DNA from: a virus
IMG/VR virus record: IMGVR_UViG_3300033144_006256
Span: 1-64,000 of that record
Length of the DNA: 64,000 nt
Direction: 5' to 3' (one strand)
The notes below the pieces were generated by a model, which was given only the letters and a program-made list of their open reading frames with translations, was not told where the DNA came from and did not search any database. Numbering within the stretch: the first letter of the stretch is position 1; the number at the start of each line of letters is the position of its first letter. The position numbers and the translations under genes are program-made. Positions 17,918-26,159 of this stretch are shown one piece after another.

Positions 17918-19042
17918 ATGTGTAAGAGTTATAGAATAAAGTTATATCCTAACAATATACAAAAACAAGAATTATTAAAATATGCTGGTGCTTGTAGATT
18001 TGTATATAATTATTTTCTTGATAGAAAGAAAACTGAATATTTAAAAAATAGTAAAAATATCCCATATAATAAACTTTCAAAAGAATTAGTAGTTTTAAGA
18101 CACAATACAAGTTGGCTAAAAAATATACCGTTTGTCCCACTCCAACAATCATTAAGGAATTTAGATACTGCATATAATAAATTTTTTAGGAAACAAGCAA
18201 AATTCCCAAAGTTTAAAAGAAAATATAGTAGGCAATCAATAAGAAAAATTAATGGGTGGCATATAAAAAATAATAAGATAGTTTTTTCTAAAGAATTACA
18301 TTTGAAATTTAGGGGTAGAATTACAGAAAACCCAGTAGGCACTTTAACTATATCAAGGAATGCAATTGGAGAATGGTTCGCCTCTGTAATGGAAGATATA
18401 GAAGTTAAAAAAGTAAAGTTAAAAGGCAATATAGGAATTGATTTAGGTATTAAAGATTTGGCTATAACAAGCGATGGCGATAAATACAAGAATTGCAAAC
18501 CATTAAAATCAAATTTAAAACAATTAAGAAAGAAATCAAAAATACTTTCTAAAAAGAAAAAAGGAAGTAATAGAAGAAAGAAAGCAAGATTTGAATTAGC
18601 AATATTGCACAATAAAATTAGTAATATAAGGAATAATCATCTTCATCATACTTCAAAAGCGATTGTTAGCAAAAACCACGCGATAATTGCATTAGAAGAT
18701 TTGGCGGTTATAAATATGATGAAGAATAGAAAACTATCGCAAGCAATATCAGATGTAGGTTGGGCTGAATTAGTAAGGCAAATTACATATAAACAAAGTT
18801 GGATAGGTGGAAAAGTAATCAAAATTAACAGATTTTTCCCTTCATCGAAGACTTGCTCCAAGTGTGGATTTGTTTTAGATAGTTTGCCATTAAATATTAG
18901 AGAATGGCAATGCCCAAAATGCAAAGCAAAACACGACCGCGATGTTAATGCTGGTAAGAATATCTTATCGCAAGCATTAAAAACCGCTAAAAATATTTTA
19001 AAACAAGGGGTTGCGGAACTGCCCCGCGTGGAGAGCAGATAA
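17918..19042 (+). CDS. tnpB: RNA-guided endonuclease TnpB (IS200/IS605 OrfB type)
   Basis: This encodes 374 aa from the ATG at 17918; a TTG at 17903 would overlap the promoter and is less likely. It starts CKSYRIKLYPNNIQKQELLKYAGACRFVYNYFL. The RuvC triad is intact: Asp175 in IGIDLGIKDLAI, Glu260 in IALEDLAV, Asp340/Asp342 in KHDRDVNAGKNI. The zinc ribbon is the regular CSKCG and CPKC. It is clearly divergent from tnpB 1, so the two elements are relatives, not a recent duplication. Function by family: guide-RNA-directed double-strand cleavage that maintains or spreads the element. Confidence 0.9.
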   Translation: MCKSYRIKLYPNNIQKQELLKYAGACRFVYNYFLDRKKTEYLKNSKNIPYNKLSKELVVLRHNTSWLKNIPFVPLQQSLRNLDTAYNKFFRKQAKFPKFKRKYSRQSIRKINGWHIKNNKIVFSKELHLKFRGRITENPVGTLTISRNAIGEWFASVMEDIEVKKVKLKGNIGIDLGIKDLAITSDGDKYKNCKPLKSNLKQLRKKSKILSKKKKGSNRRKKARFELAILHNKISNIRNNHLHHTSKAIVSKNHAIIALEDLAVINMMKNRKLSQAISDVGWAELVRQITYKQSWIGGKVIKINRFFPSSKTCSKCGFVLDSLPLNIREWQCPKCKAKHDRDVNAGKNILSQALKTAKNILKQGVAELPRVESR

Positions 19043-19101
19043 GCCCTTAATTTATTAAGGCAAGCTCTATGAAACGCTGATATCTTAGAAAGGATAATTC
19101 C
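18995..19101 (+). ncRNA. Predicted TnpB guide RNA (omega/reRNA) scaffold, element 2
   Basis: Stem GGGG...CCCC around GCGGAACTG, then CGTGGAGAG, then the nested stem AGAGC / GCTCT enclosing a hairpin (GCCCTTAAT / ATTAAGGC), then ACGCTGATATCTTAGAAAGG up to the GTG. The same order of parts appears in element 3 with changed but still pairing stem bases. The guide should be the first bases of the distal tail gene. Confidence 0.6.
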
Positions 19102-20364
19102 GTGAGCATTCAATATAATTCAACTGAATTAGAAAACGCAACTTATAATGCAGAATTTGTTAAACACGAAAGCACACCGAATAGAGAATTAAATATAATC
19201 CCGCATATTAAACAAACAGGTGGTATATTAGTTAATGAAAGATTCCCATATAAAACAATACCATTAAGGGGATATATAGTAGGTTCATCACAATCAGATT
19301 TAGATAGTAAAATTGATACACTTAAAAATTTATTTAATACAAGCGAAAAAAATTTAGATGTTAGCTGGGCAGGCGGGACAAGAAGATATGTAGCAACGCC
19401 AAGAAATTTTATATGCGATAGAAACCATTATAATGTTTCATCAGTTAATTTTAGTGTTGATTTTGTTGTGCCAAGTGGTGTAGGTAAAGCTACAAGTTTA
19501 ACCCCAGTTATAAATGCTTTGTCAGTAACATCAACGCCATACACTAACACTACTATGAATTTAAGTAGTGGTTCATCAAGAATACGCCCTTTGATAACAA
19601 TAACAACAAACAGTGGGACGATACACGGATATAAAGTAACTAATACAATAACTGGCGATTATTTTATCTTAACAAGAGGTGGAACTGGGTTAATCTCTGG
19701 ACGAACTATAGATTGCGATGCAAAAACGATAAATGGTGTTTATGATAATTTTATAGGTGATTTTTTAGATTATTCCCCATTGGCGAATAGGCGATTGAGA
19801 ATAGATGTTGGAGAAATATTAGATGAACATTTTGATAGTTATGAGTATGGTGTTGCTATATATAATGATGGTGCTAATGACATTGAAAGAGCCGTAAGTT
19901 TTAAAACAAAACATTCTGATGATACATATAGAAAAATGGCTTGTTTTATTAAAAAAACAGGGACACCAGTTGGGAACTTAAATTGGAGAATAGAAACTGA
20001 TAATAATGGAGAGCCATCAGGGACTTTAATCCACGCACAAGCGTATGGAGCAATATCTGCTGGAGAGGTAACAACAAGTCTTGATTGGGTAGAAGATTAT
20101 ACAAATAGCACATTTACTGGGATAAAAGCTAACACTACATATTGGTTAAGATTTGCCGCATCTGCATCTGGGGGTGATAGTTCAAATTGTTTTGTGATTG
20201 GGTATGGTGCTGAATATAGTAAGGGGACTGGTGCTACGACAGATGACGGTGGGACAACTTGGACAATATCAACTAAAGCATATCCATTTAGATTATATAT
20301 AGGTGGAGCAACACCTGGATTTAATTTTACTCTTGATCTTGATTATTATCCAACATATTTATGA
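19102..20364 (+). CDS. Distal tail protein (Dit) with inserted carbohydrate-binding-like domain
   Basis: This encodes 420 aa. The N-terminal 150 aa (SIQYNSTELENATYN, PLRGYIVGSSQSDLDSKIDTLKNLF, then VSSVNFSVDFVVPSG) is the siphovirus Dit N-domain that forms the hexameric ring at the tail end. Residues about 235-405 (HFDSYEYGVAIYNDG, TYRKMACFIKKTG, NTTYWLRFAASASGG) look like an inserted jelly-roll module, known in evolved Dits that bind host sugars. The GTG start and RBS GAAAGGATAA come from TnpB element 2; the ancestral start was ATG at 17869. Confidence 0.75.
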   Translation: MSIQYNSTELENATYNAEFVKHESTPNRELNIIPHIKQTGGILVNERFPYKTIPLRGYIVGSSQSDLDSKIDTLKNLFNTSEKNLDVSWAGGTRRYVATPRNFICDRNHYNVSSVNFSVDFVVPSGVGKATSLTPVINALSVTSTPYTNTTMNLSSGSSRIRPLITITTNSGTIHGYKVTNTITGDYFILTRGGTGLISGRTIDCDAKTINGVYDNFIGDFLDYSPLANRRLRIDVGEILDEHFDSYEYGVAIYNDGANDIERAVSFKTKHSDDTYRKMACFIKKTGTPVGNLNWRIETDNNGEPSGTLIHAQAYGAISAGEVTTSLDWVEDYTNSTFTGIKANTTYWLRFAASASGGDSSNCFVIGYGAEYSKGTGATTDDGGTTWTISTKAYPFRLYIGGATPGFNFTLDLDYYPTYL

Positions 20365-21557
20365 AAACATTATTTTATAAAGTCAAAGATAGTTCTGGTG
20401 AAATCTTAAAAGATAGTAACGGCTATCCATATTTTTGGGACGATGTTACATTTAGCGGTTTTACTAAAAGAATAAATGCTGGGAATAGTGACTGCCAACT
20501 TATTTTAGCAAGAGCATTTGATAATTATGGCGAAGATGAAGATGTATCATTAGGGAATATTGTAGAAATTTATATAAACGATGAAGATGCTAAAAATTTG
20601 CTTATTTATTCAGGATATATTTCAACAATTCGTCCAATTACAGAAGGCGGAAAAGAAAAAGTAGATATACAATTATTAGGGCAACAAACCCGATTATCAA
20701 AAGCAGTTTTGAAAAATAGCACACAAACAACACTTTATACAGATACAACAGCAGGATTAACAACTGCTGCGGCTGGTTCAGTAGCGGATTTAGGACTTGT
20801 TATGAGAGCGATAATAACAAGGTGGCAAGCAGAAGAAACTAATCCGATTATTACAACAACAGCAGGGCAATGTAAAGATACAAACACAACAGAAACTTAT
20901 ACTTTTACATCAAGAACTTATTTAGATGCAATTAATACAGTAAAAGGATTATCACCATCAGCATTATGGTATTGGTATTTAGATGAAAATAATGTTTTCA
21001 ATTTTAGAAGTGATGCAATTACAGAACACACCTTTTATTTTGGCAAGCATCTTTCAAGTTTAAAGGTAGAAAAACGCATTGACACAATCGTTAATTTCGT
21101 GTTAATATACAATCGTGATACAGGTTCACCGATATACAGAATGTATACAGATAATAATTCAGTTAATCTATATGGGACACGAACATTAAAAATACAAAAT
21201 AAAAGTATTATAAACACAGATATTGCAGATAAAATAGGAAATAGAATTATAAATGAAATGAAAAATCCAGATGTTCGTGTTGAAATGGATATAATTGATA
21301 ATAATGAAAGCAGTGATGGATATGATATTGAAAGTATCCGTCCAGGCGATACTTTCAAATTGCGTGGCGTTAATGACGCTTTGGCAAATACAATTTACGA
21401 TGATATGCAAATTACAGAAGTTCAATATAGATTAGATGGGGCAAGGGTTATAGCAGAACCAGTAAAATCAGGGATTATTCAATCAATAGTGAATGTAAAT
21501 ACAAAACTAGATGAAATAGGGAGCGAAGGTGTAGGCACAACATACACCGCAGCGTAA
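20361..21557 (+). CDS. Baseplate hub / tail-associated protein (gp27/Tal-like)
   Basis: This encodes 398 aa, overlapping the Dit stop by 4 nt (ATGA). It has an early beta-rich part (TKRINAGNSDCQLILARAFDNYG, VEIYINDEDAKNLLIYSGYIS) and a late SIRPGDTFKLRG segment with ITEVQYRLDGARV, as in hub proteins that assemble under Dit. The position after Dit supports a hub role. No lytic domain is seen. Confidence 0.65.
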   Translation: MKTLFYKVKDSSGEILKDSNGYPYFWDDVTFSGFTKRINAGNSDCQLILARAFDNYGEDEDVSLGNIVEIYINDEDAKNLLIYSGYISTIRPITEGGKEKVDIQLLGQQTRLSKAVLKNSTQTTLYTDTTAGLTTAAAGSVADLGLVMRAIITRWQAEETNPIITTTAGQCKDTNTTETYTFTSRTYLDAINTVKGLSPSALWYWYLDENNVFNFRSDAITEHTFYFGKHLSSLKVEKRIDTIVNFVLIYNRDTGSPIYRMYTDNNSVNLYGTRTLKIQNKSIINTDIADKIGNRIINEMKNPDVRVEMDIIDNNESSDGYDIESIRPGDTFKLRGVNDALANTIYDDMQITEVQYRLDGARVIAEPVKSGIIQSIVNVNTKLDEIGSEGVGTTYTAA

Positions 21558-21558
21558 A

Positions 21559-22032
21559 ATGGAAAGTGATATTATAAAAGCAATAGATAAATTAAAAGAA
21601 AGCAACGAAAAATTAATTTCAGTTGCATATAATCAAGGGTTTAAATCATACGGAGAACATATTAAACCAGCAGAAGAAACAAAGATAGAACTTAATAAAT
21701 TAAATGTAGAAGTATCAACTATGAAAGATTATATGAAAGCCATTGATAAAAAAATGGAAAACCACGATGAAGTATTAGATAAAATACATAACGAATTGAA
21801 AGATTTTATAAATAATGCTAATATAAAATTTGAACAAAAAGATTTAAACAGAAACGAACATAAAGAATTAAGGGTTAGCTTAGAAGAATATAAAGATAAA
21901 GCAGAAAGCAAGTTTGCTTCTAAAGGTATTGAAGATATGCTAACATCAATAAATAGGAAAGTTTGGATAACAATTATTATTTTTATATTAAGCACTTGTG
22001 CATTTGTGGCAGTAAAATTTGGGTTATTATAG
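21559..22032 (+). CDS. Coiled-coil protein with C-terminal membrane anchor (XhlA-like)
   Basis: This encodes 157 aa: long charged coiled coil (residues 1-125) and one C-terminal transmembrane helix (VWITIIIFILSTCAFVAVKFGLL). This plan resembles hemolysin XhlA-type proteins encoded between tail and lysis genes, where they help anchor or assist lysis. It ends the tail operon and is followed by a structured RNA and the amidase. Assignment rests on architecture and context. Confidence 0.5.
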   Translation: MESDIIKAIDKLKESNEKLISVAYNQGFKSYGEHIKPAEETKIELNKLNVEVSTMKDYMKAIDKKMENHDEVLDKIHNELKDFINNANIKFEQKDLNRNEHKELRVSLEEYKDKAESKFASKGIEDMLTSINRKVWITIIIFILSTCAFVAVKFGLL

Positions 22033-22203
22033 TTCAATTTTTTACAACTAAACAAAAGTATATCGTTAACGGTTATCTTTATGCGTAAATGCGTATAAAA
22101 GCGTATTATTTGAAACATAAAGGTAATTATGCTATCTCAGATTATATGTAAATTGCAATTTATATATAACTTTGCTTAGTTTTAAGTAATTAAAAAAATA
22201 TTG

Positions 22204-22423
22204 TAGTTTTTAACAACTTAGCGAATGACATTCTGAAAGAAGAATAGGGCAACCAACGCCCGAACTATTAAAACAATTCCGCATAGTTAGTTTATAGCTT
22301 TTATCAAGTATCCAAGCCATTCGTTTGGTTTGGGATTATATACTTAGATAGAACACGCAAGTGGGAAGATAATGCGAGCAACTGCTGTAAGTGTTGCATT
22401 TTTCGCTAAGTTGTTAAAAACTA
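22204..22423 (+). ncRNA. Large structured RNA or DNA element closed by a 22-bp perfect stem
   Basis: Positions 22204-22225 and 22402-22423 are perfect reverse complements. The 176 nt between fold into at least five small hairpins: ATTCT/AGAAT at about 22230, GGGC-aaccaac-GCCC, AACTAT/ATAGTT, a long helix AAGTAT-CCAAGCC / GGTTTGG...ATACTT, and CAC-GCAA-GTG with a GNRA-type loop. No ORF fits. It lies between the tail operon and the amidase. No known RNA family was recognised. CTATAAC-AG-GTTATAAG directly follows. Confidence 0.6.
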
Positions 22424-22445
22424 TAACAGGTTATAAGATAAAACA

Positions 22446-23111
22446 ATGATTACATATTTTAATTGTGCGGGACATAATAAAAAATCAGTAGGGGCGGCAT
22501 ATTTTAATACAACAGAAGAACGGCAAACAAGAGAAACAAGAGATGAAGTATCAACTAACCTTTTACCATATAATATAAATGTAGTAAAAGATAATGATGA
22601 TTTTTCATTAACTGATACTATTAAATGGATAAATAAAAATTGTAAATCTGGCGATATTGCGATTGAAATTCATTTTAACGCTTCTAAAAAACATAATGCA
22701 AGGGGTGTAGAAGGTTGGGTATATACTGGAAATGCTAAAATTGGTTTATTATGCCGTAATATAGTTAAAAGAATTAGCGATTATACAGGTATGAAAAATA
22801 GGGGAGTTAAATATAGTGATAAGTATGCTTTTATAAGAGATACTAAATGTGATGCTATAATTCTTGAATGTGGATTTTTAGATAGTGAATTTGATGCAAA
22901 GATAATTCTTGATCCGAATAACGATGATTTGATTTCTAAGGCGATTTCAGATGAAATGGTATCTTATATGGGGTTATCGCTTAAAACCCCGCAGAACGCA
23001 GATTTGAGCGAACCAGAGCAACTTGATGATGAAGATTTTGAAGAACTTGATGAAAAACTTGATGAAATTTTATATGATTTAGATGAAATTATCAAAATAT
23101 TAAGCAAATAA
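22446..23111 (+). CDS. Endolysin, N-acetylmuramoyl-L-alanine amidase (Amidase_3)
   Basis: This encodes 221 aa. The zinc ligands are visible: His in NCAGHN, Glu in the TEERQTRETRDEV helix, His in IEIHFNAS and the catalytic Glu in IILECGFLDS. Residues 1-175 form the amidase domain, which cuts the bond between MurNAc and the peptide stem. The last 45 aa are very acidic (DDEDFEELDEKLDEIL), perhaps a coiled-coil or targeting tail. No signal peptide is present, so release would need a holin. An M23 peptidase follows, giving a two-enzyme lysis or entry set. Confidence 0.85.
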   Translation: MITYFNCAGHNKKSVGAAYFNTTEERQTRETRDEVSTNLLPYNINVVKDNDDFSLTDTIKWINKNCKSGDIAIEIHFNASKKHNARGVEGWVYTGNAKIGLLCRNIVKRISDYTGMKNRGVKYSDKYAFIRDTKCDAIILECGFLDSEFDAKIILDPNNDDLISKAISDEMVSYMGLSLKTPQNADLSEPEQLDDEDFEELDEKLDEILYDLDEIIKILSK

Positions 23112-23174
23112 CATAAAAACTTATTAGTATATTCAAAAGATATTTTCGCAAAGATATGAATAAGCGTATATGTT

Positions 23175-23777
23175 ATTAAGGGAAAATTTATTTGTAAGCG
23201 TATTTTCATACCTGCAATAATTATAGCATTCGTTATACCTCCGCTTCTATCGTATTATTTAACAAAAAATAATACCTTAAAAGAAAATAAAATACTTATA
23301 GAAGAAATTGATGAAGAAATAATCGGTGGATCTGATTATACTTTATTTGAATATACAATACCACCTAAGTCTAAACCAAAAAAAATAACATCATCTAAAA
23401 AAAGAAATGTTATTGCTAGTGAAAGTTTGGGCTTTTTTATTTGCCCTGCTACTGGAATATCTTGGGGAAAGTATCACGGAAGAAATGCTGTTGATATAGC
23501 GAATGCTAGTGGAGGAAATATTATAGCTTCTGCTTCTGGCATCATCACCAAAGTTGGCAAAGGCTATAATGGCGGTTTGGGCAACTATGTTATAATTGCC
23601 CACTCAGAGGGCGTAGAAACTCTGTATGCACACTTATCGGCTATTTATATATTTGAGGGTCAAGAAATTCAACAGGGGGCAATTCTGGGGCTTATGGGGG
23701 CTACTGGACACTGTATACCCGCAGGAGCTGTTCATCTTCATTGGGAAGTTCACGGAGCTGATAATCCTTTAAACTAA
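23175..23777 (+). CDS. Membrane-anchored M23 (LytM-type) peptidase
   Basis: The catalytic part is at the C-terminus: YHGRNAVDIANASG (first zinc His and Asp), LYAHLS and HLHWEVH (HxH). In the same frame upstream lie an N-terminal hydrophobic segment (RIFIPAIIIAFVIPPLLSYYL) and a linker, continuous back to a TGA at 23157-23159. No ATG, GTG or early TTG exists in this part, so the start is uncertain: ATT at 23175 is one option, and a TTG at 23427 would give only the enzyme domain. The M23 fold cleaves peptidoglycan cross-bridges. Confidence 0.65.
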   Translation: MKGKFICKRIFIPAIIIAFVIPPLLSYYLTKNNTLKENKILIEEIDEEIIGGSDYTLFEYTIPPKSKPKKITSSKKRNVIASESLGFFICPATGISWGKYHGRNAVDIANASGGNIIASASGIITKVGKGYNGGLGNYVIIAHSEGVETLYAHLSAIYIFEGQEIQQGAILGLMGATGHCIPAGAVHLHWEVHGADNPLN

Positions 23778-23936
23778 GATTTCAAAAAGTTCTTTTTTAA
23801 AATCATATTTTCTATAATCTATATAACCGCATTTATCACATTCAAAGTAGTGACCCCAATTGCTGTTATCTATAAGCGGATTTCTAATTGCAAAAGGGTT
23901 TTTACCAATTTCATTATTACAATGTAAGCATTTCAT
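23769..23936 (-). CDS. Small zinc-ribbon protein
   Basis: This encodes 55 aa: MKCLHCNNEIG ... FECDKCGYIDYRK, two CxxC pairs forming a zinc ribbon. It overlaps the end of the M23 gene convergently by 9 nt. It is the last gene of the minus-strand block. Function unknown. Confidence 0.6.
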   Translation of the reverse strand: MKCLHCNNEIGKNPFAIRNPLIDNSNWGHYFECDKCGYIDYRKYDFKKELFEILV

Positions 23937-23941
23937 ATTTT

Positions 23942-24088
23942 TTATTTAAAATCGTTTATTATATTTTTAAAACTTTCCCAAAAAGTATGTTCGCTATAAG
24001 TATAATATCCAAAAGCCATTAAAAGGATAAAAGGTAATCCTAGTGTTATTGCAAAAATAAATATAAGTTTTCTATACAGTTTTTCCAT
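23942..24088 (-). CDS. Small single-span membrane protein
   Basis: This encodes 48 aa with one transmembrane helix (LIFIFAITLGLPFILLMAFGYY) and a short charged tail. Not recognised. It is part of the minus-strand cluster downstream of the DNA methyltransferase. Confidence 0.5.
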   Translation of the reverse strand: MEKLYRKLIFIFAITLGLPFILLMAFGYYTYSEHTFWESFKNIINDFK

Positions 24089-24106
24089 TTTATTTTATTA
24101 AACTTA

Positions 24107-24325
24107 TTACAAATTATATTCTAATCCTGATTTATCCCATAAACTTTTCAATTCTTTATCTTTTAATTTTGAAAATAAACATAAACTTCTAAACCCTAGT
24201 GCTTCATTTAATAAATTTTTATCCATTTCTGTTGCTGTATTATTTTTAACATTAAATAATCTAGCTGAACCATTTATATTTATTGCTTCTAATATTTTTA
24301 TTCTTGTTTTACTTAATATTTTCAT
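24107..24325 (-). CDS. Hypothetical small protein
   Basis: This encodes 72 aa, basic N-terminus (MKILSKTRIKILEAININGS), mostly helical with LNEALGFRSLCLFSKLKDKELKSL. Not recognised. Confidence 0.5.
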   Translation of the reverse strand: MKILSKTRIKILEAININGSARLFNVKNNTATEMDKNLLNEALGFRSLCLFSKLKDKELKSLWDKSGLEYNL

Positions 24326-24326
24326 A

Positions 24327-24431
24327 TTATTTTATTATACTTATTACACAAGCAAACCATAATCCCCATATACCAACAAAAAAATAAACTTTTAAGATAG
24401 TTAGCTTAGGATTTTTCCACTTGGATTTCAT
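24327..24431 (-). CDS. Very small membrane protein
   Basis: This encodes 34 aa: MKSKWKNPKLTILKVYFFVG and one transmembrane helix. Its ATG overlaps the preceding gene's TGA (ATGA), the usual sign of translational coupling. Confidence 0.5.
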   Translation of the reverse strand: MKSKWKNPKLTILKVYFFVGIWGLWFACVISIIK

Positions 24432-24703
24432 AAATATTCTACTACTTTAATCCCCAGTTTTTTACAAAGTTTTTTAAAATCATTTTTCCCATTATAATAT
24501 TGATAAAAGATTATTGAAACATCATCTGATTTTCCTTTATAATATCTATCCACAAAATAAGCAAATCCGCATTCTTTTTTATCTATTAAACCGCAGATAT
24601 TATCCATATCACCAATATTTTTTCCTTCATAAGGGCAGAACCTTTTTACCTTTAAAGGAATTTCTATTACAAGATTATTGTTTTTTACAGATATTTTTTC
24701 CAT
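24428..24703 (-). CDS. Hypothetical protein
   Basis: This encodes 91 aa with a CPYEGK...CGLIDKKECGF pattern (three Cys) that could hold a metal. It ends by a TGA overlapping the next ATG and begins where the methyltransferase ends, so the block is one operon. Function unknown. Confidence 0.5.
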   Translation of the reverse strand: MEKISVKNNNLVIEIPLKVKRFCPYEGKNIGDMDNICGLIDKKECGFAYFVDRYYKGKSDDVSIIFYQYYNGKNDFKKLCKKLGIKVVEYL

Positions 24704-25368
24704 TATAATATTCTTTTATTTGCTATATTACAATAATTTTTACTTAATTCTATCCCTATAAATTTCCTATTAAATTGTTTTGCAATTTTTAATATAGTCC
24801 CACTACCACAGAAAGGATCAATTATTAAATCATTTTCTTCTGTTGTCGATAATATTATTCTTTTTGCAATTTCTTCAGGAATTGGACAGCTATGATTATT
24901 ATTCTTTTTACTAACATTTTTAATTTGATTTACTTTCCACCAATCGTAACTTCTACAAGTTTTTCCTTCTGCAATTCTTTTTTTTATTCTTTTATCATTA
25001 GGATTTTTATATTCTTGAGGTATTTTTCTAAAATCTGGTTTGCAATTCCACCAAGTTATAATCCTATGTTGTTTTGCTGTATTGCTATTATATACCCAAC
25101 TTACAGATTGTTGGCATAAACCCAAATCAAGTGTTGCTAAAATATTTATTGTTTCTTCTGGATAATGAATTATTATTGATTTTTTATTTGAAAAAACATT
25201 ATATAATAAATCCCTATATTCATCTACATCTAAATTATCAGTGTAATTATCATAATGATATTTTTGGTTATAAGGTGGATCGCTTATAAAAAATGCTTTA
25301 GATAATATTTTATTATCAATATTATCTAAAATTTCTAAACAGTCACCTTGTATAATTTTATTTTCCAT
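24703..25368 (-). CDS. DNA methyltransferase (N6-adenine/N4-cytosine, DPPY type)
   Basis: About 221 aa from MENKIIQGDCLEIL. Motif IV is DPPYNQKY, near the N-terminus, and motif I (IDPFCGSGTILKIAKQF) is near the C-terminus, which is the beta-class order. It methylates a base in DNA using SAM. The longer frame to 25452 lacks conserved sequence, so the ATG at 25366-25368 is preferred. A sigma70-like promoter lies at 25464-25491, and a 7-bp hairpin (25406-25412 with 25432-25438) lies in the leader. Confidence 0.8.
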   Translation of the reverse strand: MENKIIQGDCLEILDNIDNKILSKAFFISDPPYNQKYHYDNYTDNLDVDEYRDLLYNVFSNKKSIIIHYPEETINILATLDLGLCQQSVSWVYNSNTAKQHRIITWWNCKPDFRKIPQEYKNPNDKRIKKRIAEGKTCRSYDWWKVNQIKNVSKKNNNHSCPIPEEIAKRIILSTTEENDLIIDPFCGSGTILKIAKQFNRKFIGIELSKNYCNIANKRIL

Positions 25369-25463
25369 TTTGTTTTCACAACAAGTTATAGTTATTTTTC
25401 CAAAGAATGCCACTAGCGATTGATGAACTAATGGCATTTTCAAGAAATACAACTTATATTTTT

Positions 25464-25491
25464 ATTATAGCAGATATTTAAAAAATGTCAA
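25464..25491 (-). promoter_or_regulatory. Minus-strand promoter for the methyltransferase block
   Basis: Read on the minus strand: TTGACA (25486-25491), 16 nt, TATAAT (25464-25469). It is preceded by CGC, like the promoters at 28415 and 40290. Confidence 0.7.
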
Positions 25492-25528
25492 GCGACCATA
25501 TAACCATTATAACTTTAAAAACAAGGAT

Positions 25529-25557
25529 TTGACATTTTTAGTAGTATGAATTATAAT
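25529..25557 (+). promoter_or_regulatory. Promoter of small RNA 1
   Basis: TTGACA at 25529-25534, 17 nt, TATAAT at 25552-25557, consensus in both boxes. No ORF follows within 700 nt; a terminator lies about 100 nt downstream. Confidence 0.75.
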
Positions 25558-25561
25558 ATAG

Positions 25562-25668
25562 TTAATGTATAGGGAAGATAGTTATAAAATTGATAACAGT
25601 TTTATAATCCGAGAAATCGGTGAAAACTTTTCTATACATTGCATTTAACACCCGTAAGGGTGTTTTTT
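25562..25668 (+). ncRNA. Small RNA 1: three-way junction with GAAA tetraloop
   Basis: P1: AATGTATAG (25564-25572) pairs with CTATACATT (25632-25640). P2: TTATAAAA (25582-25589) with TTTTATAA (25600-25607). P3: CCGA-GAAA-TCGG at 25609-25620. The intrinsic terminator AACACCC-gtaa-GGGTGTT plus T-run closes it. A paralogue with the same layout is on the minus strand at 49735-49843. No ORF. Function unknown. Confidence 0.75.
25647..25668 (+). terminator. Terminator of small RNA 1
   Basis: ACACCC-GTAA-GGGTGT followed by TTTTTT. Confidence 0.85.
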
Positions 25669-25717
25669 GCTTGTTGAATAATGCGAATTATGTTCAACAA
25701 AAATACAATTATGTTTT

Positions 25718-26052
25718 TTGATATAAAAAGTTTTCGCTATATCGGAGTAGGCGTACGAAACTGACGAGTGTTTAGCCAGTTAAGTTTTCTGGTGAATTAA
25801 AAAAACGATATTTCTTAATTACCTAGTGACTGGGTTAAGAAATAATGATAAGCGATTAAAATTAAATAACAAATATTCTAATTAAAAGGATTTTATATCG
25901 CCACCAATGCTTCTGTGTGCTTGTTATGTAGCTACAGATAACCGTCACGAAAAGGGTGCTGGGGTGCGGATCCTCTAAATATCCGCCACTTCTTGAAGAA
26001 TAAATTTTTAATATTCTAACGCACAAAATCTAAACATCCCTTTTTATATCAA
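25718..26052 (+). ncRNA. Possible structured RNA of about 335 nt
   Basis: TTGATATAAAAAG (25718-25730) and CTTTTTATATCAA (26040-26052) form a 13-bp closing helix. Inside are ATTTCTTAA / TTAAGAAAT (25810-25843), GTTAT/ATAAC around 25920-25950 and a GTGCGGAT...ATCCGCCAC hairpin near 25970. A hairpin TTGTTGAA/TTCAACAA (about 25671-25700) precedes it. No ORF over 60 codons and no known RNA family recognised. Transcription and strand are inferred from the upstream unit. Confidence 0.4.
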
Positions 26053-26159
26053 CATTCATATAAATATCCAATTTATTAATTCCATTTCAAAAGCGGGATA
26101 ACTACAACAATTTTTGAAGAATAAATTATAAAGAAATAATATTAAACAAGTAAGAATAA

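Larger units (their letters stand above)
17881..19101 (+). mobile_element. TnpB element 2, inserted after codon 4 of the distal tail gene
   Basis: ATGAGCATTCAA at 17869-17880 overlaps the tape measure stop as ATGA and then runs into TGA within two codons. GTGAGCATTCAA at 19102-19113 opens the intact distal tail gene. The element between carries a promoter, tnpB and a right end closing with GAAAGGATAATTCC and then GTG. The right end is closely similar to that of element 3. Confidence 0.8.

Noticed and set aside
14075-19101. TnpB genes as nuclease-dead transcription repressors (TldR-like)
   Set aside because: All three RuvC acidic residues are present in both proteins, so cleavage is the simpler reading.
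14234-19113. Hydrophobic minus-strand ORFs inside the tnpB and tape measure genes
   Set aside because: They are antisense shadows of Lys/Glu-rich coding sequence; A/T-rich reverse frames read as Phe/Leu/Ile.
22204-22423. Group I intron or tmRNA
   Set aside because: No interrupted exon flanks it, none of the conserved group I core sequences and no tRNA-like closing arm were found.
25718-26052. RNase P RNA, tmRNA or 6S RNA
   Set aside because: The conserved core sequences of these RNAs could not be found.
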